Below are positions 60,129-64,000 of a stretch of DNA of 64,000 nt, in pieces. The notes under the pieces are model-generated. The model was not told the origin of the DNA. It searched no databases and saw only the letters and a list, made by a program, of their open reading frames with translations. The translations under genes and the position numbers were made by a program. Each line of letters opens with the position of its first letter. Position 1 is the first letter of the stretch. The DNA is from JBGQOJ01 sp052119585. GTDB taxonomy: Bacteria > Pseudomonadota > Alphaproteobacteria > Rhodobacterales > Rhodobacteraceae. The DNA lies in assembly GCF_052119585.1 (NCBI RefSeq), contig NZ_JBGQOJ010000005.1, forward strand, positions 124,001-188,000. Reading direction: 5' to 3'.

Positions 60129-60821
60129 ATGGATTGGCTTCAAAGTATCTTTAACTTTCGGATCGTCTCGCAGTATTGGGAAGTCTTCGCGCAAGGCATC
60201 GTCAATACAATCTGGATTTCGGCGATTTGTCTGGCTCTGTCGTTGACGTTCGGAATATTCATCGCACTGGCGCGAAGGTCGACCAATCCGCTGATCTGGC
60301 GACCTGTCGCAGTTTACATCCAGGCGATACGCTCTACCCCACTGCTGATACAGATCTACCTGATCTATTATGGCTTGCCGTCCATACTGCCGTTCGGGAA
60401 TTTTCTGGATGAGACTCAAACCGGCATTATAGCGCTGACCATACACACCTCGCCATACATGGGCGAAATCATCCGCGCGGGTCTGGAATCCGTCGATCGC
60501 GGTCAGATAGAGGGTGCGCTGTCTGTCGGCATGACCCCTAAACAAACCATGACGAACGTTGTCCTGCCGCAGGCGATTGCGAACGTTGTGCCGCCTTTGC
60601 TTGGCCAGACGGCGGTTCTGATCAAAGACACCTCTCTTCTCAGCATCATCGCCGTGTTCGAGCTTATGGGAGCAGGGCTGAGGATGTTTTCGGAAACGGT
60701 CATCGCCACGGAAAGCTACGTGACGACCGCCGTCTGTTACCTGGCTATATATTTCATGATGCTAGGGATTTCCGGCTTGGTCCAACGAAAACTGGGCGGT
60801 TCCGCCTGGCAGGCAAATTAG
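60129..60821 (+). CDS. Amino acid ABC importer permease 1
   Basis: 230-residue HisQM-type permease with about five membrane segments. IQAIRSTPLLIQIYLIYYG and the coupling loop GALSVGMTPKQTM are typical. It lies 100 bases after the binding-protein gene and 10 bases before permease 2; the two form the channel. Confidence 0.9.
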   Translation: MDWLQSIFNFRIVSQYWEVFAQGIVNTIWISAICLALSLTFGIFIALARRSTNPLIWRPVAVYIQAIRSTPLLIQIYLIYYGLPSILPFGNFLDETQTGIIALTIHTSPYMGEIIRAGLESVDRGQIEGALSVGMTPKQTMTNVVLPQAIANVVPPLLGQTAVLIKDTSLLSIIAVFELMGAGLRMFSETVIATESYVTTAVCYLAIYFMMLGISGLVQRKLGGSAWQAN

Positions 60822-60831
60822 GGAATATCGC

Positions 60832-61521
60832 ATGGAATGGTTTGCACATAAGTGGGGTATTATCGACCAACTTTCGCCCTTTTTGCTTCAGGGGCTCTGG
60901 ATCACATTCAAGATTTCGATCATTGCGATTTTCTTCGGCTCTGCGCTGGGGTTTGTCTTGGGCGTTCTCAAGACGCTGCAAATCTATGCCTTGGAAAAGC
61001 TGATTAACACATATCTGCATATTTTGCGCGGATCGCCATATCTGGTCCAGCTTTACATCATCTATTTCGTCTTTCCGTCATTCAACATCGAGTGGCTGAA
61101 GTTCGACAGCTTCACGGCGGCAGTGGTGTCACTGTCCCTTTACACATCAAGTTACGTGACCGAAATTGTCGCATCGGCCATCTTCGCCGTGCCAACCGGA
61201 CAAAGCGAAGCATCCCGCTCGGTCGGTATGACCAAGGCGCAGGCCCATAGGTACGTTATCCTTCCTCAAGCCCTGAAAATGACGATTCCGCCGATGGCCA
61301 GTGTCTATGTGATCGTGATCAAAAGCACAGCGGTGCTTTCGGTGATCGGAATCGCAGAGCTGACCCGTCAGGGCGAAGTGGCAATCATGAGAATGCCGGG
61401 CGACATCATGTTTATCTACAGCCTTATCGCCGTCTTCTATTTCTTCTATTGTTATCCCGTATTGCGCTTTTCGAAATGGGCCGAAACCCGTTTCGGCACC
61501 ATCGGTATAGACTTGGAGTGA
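60832..61521 (+). CDS. Amino acid ABC importer permease 2
   Basis: 229-residue HisQM-type permease: ILRGSPYLVQLYIIYFVF and loop EASRSVGMTKAQAHRYVILPQALKM (in pieces). Partner of the preceding permease. The following genes for FAD oxidoreductases, which would complete the catabolic pathway, are decayed (61638-62600). Confidence 0.9.
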   Translation: MEWFAHKWGIIDQLSPFLLQGLWITFKISIIAIFFGSALGFVLGVLKTLQIYALEKLINTYLHILRGSPYLVQLYIIYFVFPSFNIEWLKFDSFTAAVVSLSLYTSSYVTEIVASAIFAVPTGQSEASRSVGMTKAQAHRYVILPQALKMTIPPMASVYVIVIKSTAVLSVIGIAELTRQGEVAIMRMPGDIMFIYSLIAVFYFFYCYPVLRFSKWAETRFGTIGIDLE

Positions 61522-61637
61522 TCAAGCCTTTGACGAAGCCATATGCCGTCGCGGATCGACAATAGCCGATTGAGGCGGGCGGGGCAGTTTATGGCGCATT
61601 ACCCAAACAGAGATTTTTTTCGAACGGAATCACGTCC

Positions 61638-62110
61638 ATGCCTAAGTCTATGAAAGACGGTGGACCGCGGTCTGTCGCAATTATCGGCGCGGGGATCGTG
61701 GGCTGTGGTGCTTCGCTTGCGCCATTCGCTGAAGGTCTTGCCGTGGTTGTTCCGCTTTGCACGCGCGGGATTGCCTGCCGAAGTGGACCGCATTGCGGCC
61801 GCGCTACACCCTATCGTCTCGCGCTCTTTGACTGCGGCTTTGTGCGGCATCCCAAAGGGCCGGCGCAGGCATATTTCGACGCCGCCGCGCGGCGGGGCGC
61901 GATCCATCTGCGCCAGCGTGTTCGCGGGATTGCCCGATGCGGCGAAGGCGGCGTGACCGTTCATGCCGAAGGGAACACACAGTCGTTCGACCGGTTGGTG
62001 ATTGCGGCAGGGGCGTGGTCGGCCAGGCTGGTGCGGCAGTTGGGCAAGCGGGTAAGCCTGGATACAGAACGCGGCAATCACGGCGCAGATGGTCGCGGAC
62101 ACCATAGCCG
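61638..62110 (+). pseudogene. Decayed D-amino acid dehydrogenase-like FAD enzyme
   Basis: The reading starts with VAIIGAGIVGCGASLA, the FAD-binding start of DadA-type enzymes, then loses frame: a second frame gives LRHSLKVLPWLFRFARAGLPAEVDRIAAAL, and the first frame resumes with FDRLVIAAGAWSARLVRQLGKRV, the later FAD block. Large parts, including most of the substrate domain, are missing. About 160 residues' worth remains of the usual 410-430. It was probably the oxidase of the operon. Confidence 0.75.
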
Positions 62111-62229
62111 GACGAGCCATGGTCATTGATCCTGCCCCCTACCTGATTTCAAGGTTCTGACCTGTCACGCTCGGTTTTCCGATCACCCTTGCCACCCTGC
62201 CAGAGCATTCTGGCCCGCCGCCAGAAGCG

Positions 62230-62600
62230 GTGGATGTCATGGTTATTGGTAGTGGCATAATCGGGCTTTTGACCGACTGGGAGCTTTCGCGCGATGGCCT
62301 TCGCGTTTTGCTGTGCGAAAAGGGCGTGCAGTCGGGTTGGAACTGGGGCTGGCTGCGTCATCAGGGCCGGGATCTGGCGGAACTGCCGATCATGATGGAT
62401 GCGATGCGCCGCTGGCATGACATGCCGCAGGGCCTGTGCACCGCGATCGGTTTCAGGCAAAGCGGCGTCACCTGTCTGGCCCGTGACGCGCCGCGCATGC
62501 CCGACATCAAAGGTGGGAGAATATTCGGAACAGGTGAACGTATGTTATCGGACTGGGCGGGCGGCCCAGTGCGAAATTTATCGGACCTCTGGACATGCAG
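62230..62600 (+). pseudogene. Decayed N-terminal fragment of a second FAD oxidoreductase
   Basis: The frame shows DVMVIGSGIIGLLTDWELSRDGLRVLLCEKG (in pieces) and GRDLAELPIMMDAMRRWHDMPQ with GFRQSGVTCLARDA, the N-terminal third of a glycine oxidase/D-amino acid oxidase-type enzyme, including a short deletion in the GxxSxRNWGW block. After about residue 95 the family match is lost and the remainder is truncated. It abuts the convergent FAD enzyme gene. Confidence 0.7.
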
Positions 62601-62608
62601 ATTCGATC

Positions 62609-63898
62609 CTATCCCAGTTTGTCTTTCAGCCGGGACCACGCGATCATTGCCGTGACGGCGGGTTTGCGCAGGAAATGGAACGGGATGGGGCGCAGGTGGG
62701 TGACCGGAAAATCGAGGTCTTTCTCGGCAACCCCGGACGCCCAATCGGCCAGCACCTTACCCAGCGCCGTTGCCATCGCCACGCCGCGCCCATTGTAGCC
62801 AACCGCCGACATGATCCCCGCCTCGGGGCTGCTCAGGTGGGGGTAATGATCGGCCGTCATTGCCACAAAACCACCCCAGCCATATTTCCACGGAACGCCG
62901 CCCAATTGGGGATAAAGCGTTTCCGTGACCGACTTGAGCGATGCAAACTGGCGTTTCAGCCCTTTTTCCGTGTAATCGCCCCGTCCGCCCATCAAGAACC
63001 GGCCATCCGCGTCGAACCGGAAATAAAGCAGCAACCGGCGGCTGTCAGAGGCGGAATGACCAAAGGGCAGAATGCTGCGCCGCAAGTTGTCACTCAGCGG
63101 ATCTGTCGCGATCTGGATAGAGCGGATCGGCACGACGCTGCGCCTTACGCGCGGGGCGACGTCATCCGTATAGCCGTTGGTGCAGATCAGAACGCGCCCT
63201 GCCTTTACGGTGCCGTTTGCGCATTTGACAAGATGGCCCGCCCCCTGTTTTTCGATGCTGACAGCGCGGGTATGACCGTGAAGCACCGCGCCCGCCTTCA
63301 GCGCGGCCCTGGCCAGACCGATCGCGTAATTCAGAGGGTGGAGCTGGCCGCCACGCTCGTCGATCATACCCCCGAGATAGGCGTCGGTGCCCAGTATTTC
63401 GGATGCGTCCTGCCTGGACAGCAGCCGAAGCGGCGCGCCGCGGCGCTGCCATTGTTCGACCCGTTTGGTAATCGTGGTCATCGCGGTCGCGTCATGGACC
63501 GGCTGGACCCATCCACGCTGCGAAAAGCCGCAGTCGATTTCATGCCTGGCAATCAGTGTCGCGACAAAATCAGCCGCGCCGCCTGACACTTTGACCGCGC
63601 GCGGCCCGAACACCGGACCGAAATGCCGCTCGACTGCGTCCGGATCTTCCTTCAGGCCCGGATTGATCTGGCCACCATTGCGCCCCGAGGCGCCCCAGCC
63701 CGGCGTTTCGGCCTCCAGCACCATGGCGCTGATGCCGGCCTCGGCCAGATGAAGTGCCGCCGTCAGCCCGGTAAACCCGCCGCCGATGATAACAACATCC
63801 ACCTGATGGTCGCCGACAAGCGGCGGACAGTCGGGCGGGGGTGCCGCCGTCGCCGACCACACCGAATTGGCAATGCTGGGCAGTTCGTTCTGTATCAT
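62609..63898 (-). CDS. FAD-dependent amine/amino acid oxidoreductase
   Basis: 429-residue flavoprotein of the DAO family (gamma-glutamylputrescine oxidase-like). VDVVIIGGGFTGLTAALHLAEAGISAMVLEAE (in pieces) is the FAD fold and WGASGRNGGQINPG the flavin-attachment region typical of PuuB-like enzymes; YGWGGFVAMTADHYPHLS and GYNGRGVAMATALGK are the C-terminal blocks. It oxidises an amine or amino acid, giving an imine and H2O2 or reduced quinone. GAGGTG precedes the ATG at 63898. It follows the probable cupin gene by 24 bases on the same strand. Confidence 0.88.
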   Translation of the reverse strand: MIQNELPSIANSVWSATAAPPPDCPPLVGDHQVDVVIIGGGFTGLTAALHLAEAGISAMVLEAETPGWGASGRNGGQINPGLKEDPDAVERHFGPVFGPRAVKVSGGAADFVATLIARHEIDCGFSQRGWVQPVHDATAMTTITKRVEQWQRRGAPLRLLSRQDASEILGTDAYLGGMIDERGGQLHPLNYAIGLARAALKAGAVLHGHTRAVSIEKQGAGHLVKCANGTVKAGRVLICTNGYTDDVAPRVRRSVVPIRSIQIATDPLSDNLRRSILPFGHSASDSRRLLLYFRFDADGRFLMGGRGDYTEKGLKRQFASLKSVTETLYPQLGGVPWKYGWGGFVAMTADHYPHLSSPEAGIMSAVGYNGRGVAMATALGKVLADWASGVAEKDLDFPVTHLRPIPFHFLRKPAVTAMIAWSRLKDKLG

Positions 63899-63922
63899 TT
63901 CACACACCTCAAAGCCGAAAGA

Positions 63923-64000
63923 TTAATAAACAGCGGGTGTCACCACCCAAAGCACCTCGGTCTCGACCTGTCCGACGGCCCAAAACCGGATCTGTTCCTG
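63923..64000 (-). CDS. C-terminal end of a probable cupin-domain protein (partial)
   Basis: Minus-strand frame open to the window edge, ending QVETEVLWVVTPAVY and stop. The EVLWVVTP ending is frequent at the end of single-domain cupin proteins placed next to FAD amine oxidases. Only 25 residues are visible, so the assignment is tentative. Confidence 0.45.
   Translation of the reverse strand, partial: QEQIRFWAVGQVETEVLWVVTPAVY

Noticed and set aside
1..64000. CRISPR arrays, rRNA genes, prophage or replication origin
   Set aside because: No regularly spaced repeats, no rRNA-like blocks, no phage structural genes and no origin-type repeat clusters were seen by eye.

Overview
The window reads as chromosomal DNA of a GC-rich alphaproteobacterium, most likely of the Roseobacter/Rhodobacteraceae group. 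This is inferred from gene content (pepA-holC pair, retropepsin-like protease, ndk with an SH3 protein, gbpR-chvE-gguABC cassette, FnrL-like regulators, phasin-like protein) and from the protein sequences as I recognise them; no rRNA or tRNA marker is present to prove it.

Layout. (1) 1-7.6 kb: housekeeping genes: the 3' part of a leucyl aminopeptidase gene, the DNA polymerase III chi subunit, a three-gene leftward unit (ABC-F ATPase, MarC-like protein, aspartic protease), ndk, an SH3 envelope protein and rarD. (2) 7.9-15.9 kb: a catabolic and uptake cluster with a HyuA-like hydantoinase/oxoprolinase, a BMP-type ABC importer (binding protein, double ATPase, two permeases) and a cytosine-deaminase-like amidohydrolase. 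The likely substrate is a nucleobase or another cyclic nitrogen compound. (3) 15.9-26.2 kb: a sugar cluster: LysR regulator (GbpR type) divergent from ChvE-GguAB importer genes, GguC, arabonate dehydratase, sugar 1-dehydrogenase and ketoglutarate semialdehyde dehydrogenase. Together these encode most of an oxidative, non-phosphorylating L-arabinose pathway to 2-oxoglutarate.

(4) 26.3-53.3 kb: the most striking part, a low-oxygen stress island. Two divergent Crp/Fnr regulators, one with an FNR-type cysteine cluster, sit among genes for Hsp20, two kinase-like proteins, a PRPP synthetase, CBS and BON proteins, a Tat-exported nitroreductase, small c-type cytochromes, a free-standing LigD-type phosphoesterase, a phasin, a site-2 protease with CBS domains and an FtsX-type efflux system. 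I find eleven exact matches to TTGAY-N4-RTCAA and one near match, placed in front of every transcription unit of the island and not seen by eye elsewhere in the window. The gene list strongly resembles the mycobacterial DosR dormancy regulon, but under FNR-type control. Inside the island is an unusual operon: a thiamine-diphosphate 2-oxoacid dehydrogenase E1 alpha subunit with a clear Tat signal peptide, E1 beta, a zinc-ribbon protein, two paralogous exported cytochromes c, and an MBOAT/SGNH acetylation pair. There is no E2 or E3. I propose a periplasmic 2-oxoacid oxidase that passes electrons to cytochrome c.

(5) 53.5-57.5 kb: a bactofilin, small hypothetical genes, a two-gene membrane module of unknown function and a decayed IS3-type transposase. 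(6) 57.5-64 kb: a DapF-like epimerase fused by overlap to a polar amino acid ABC importer operon, two decayed FAD-oxidoreductase genes, an intact FAD amino-acid/amine oxidase and the end of a probable cupin gene. This part looks like an amino acid uptake, racemisation and oxidation locus that has lost some members.
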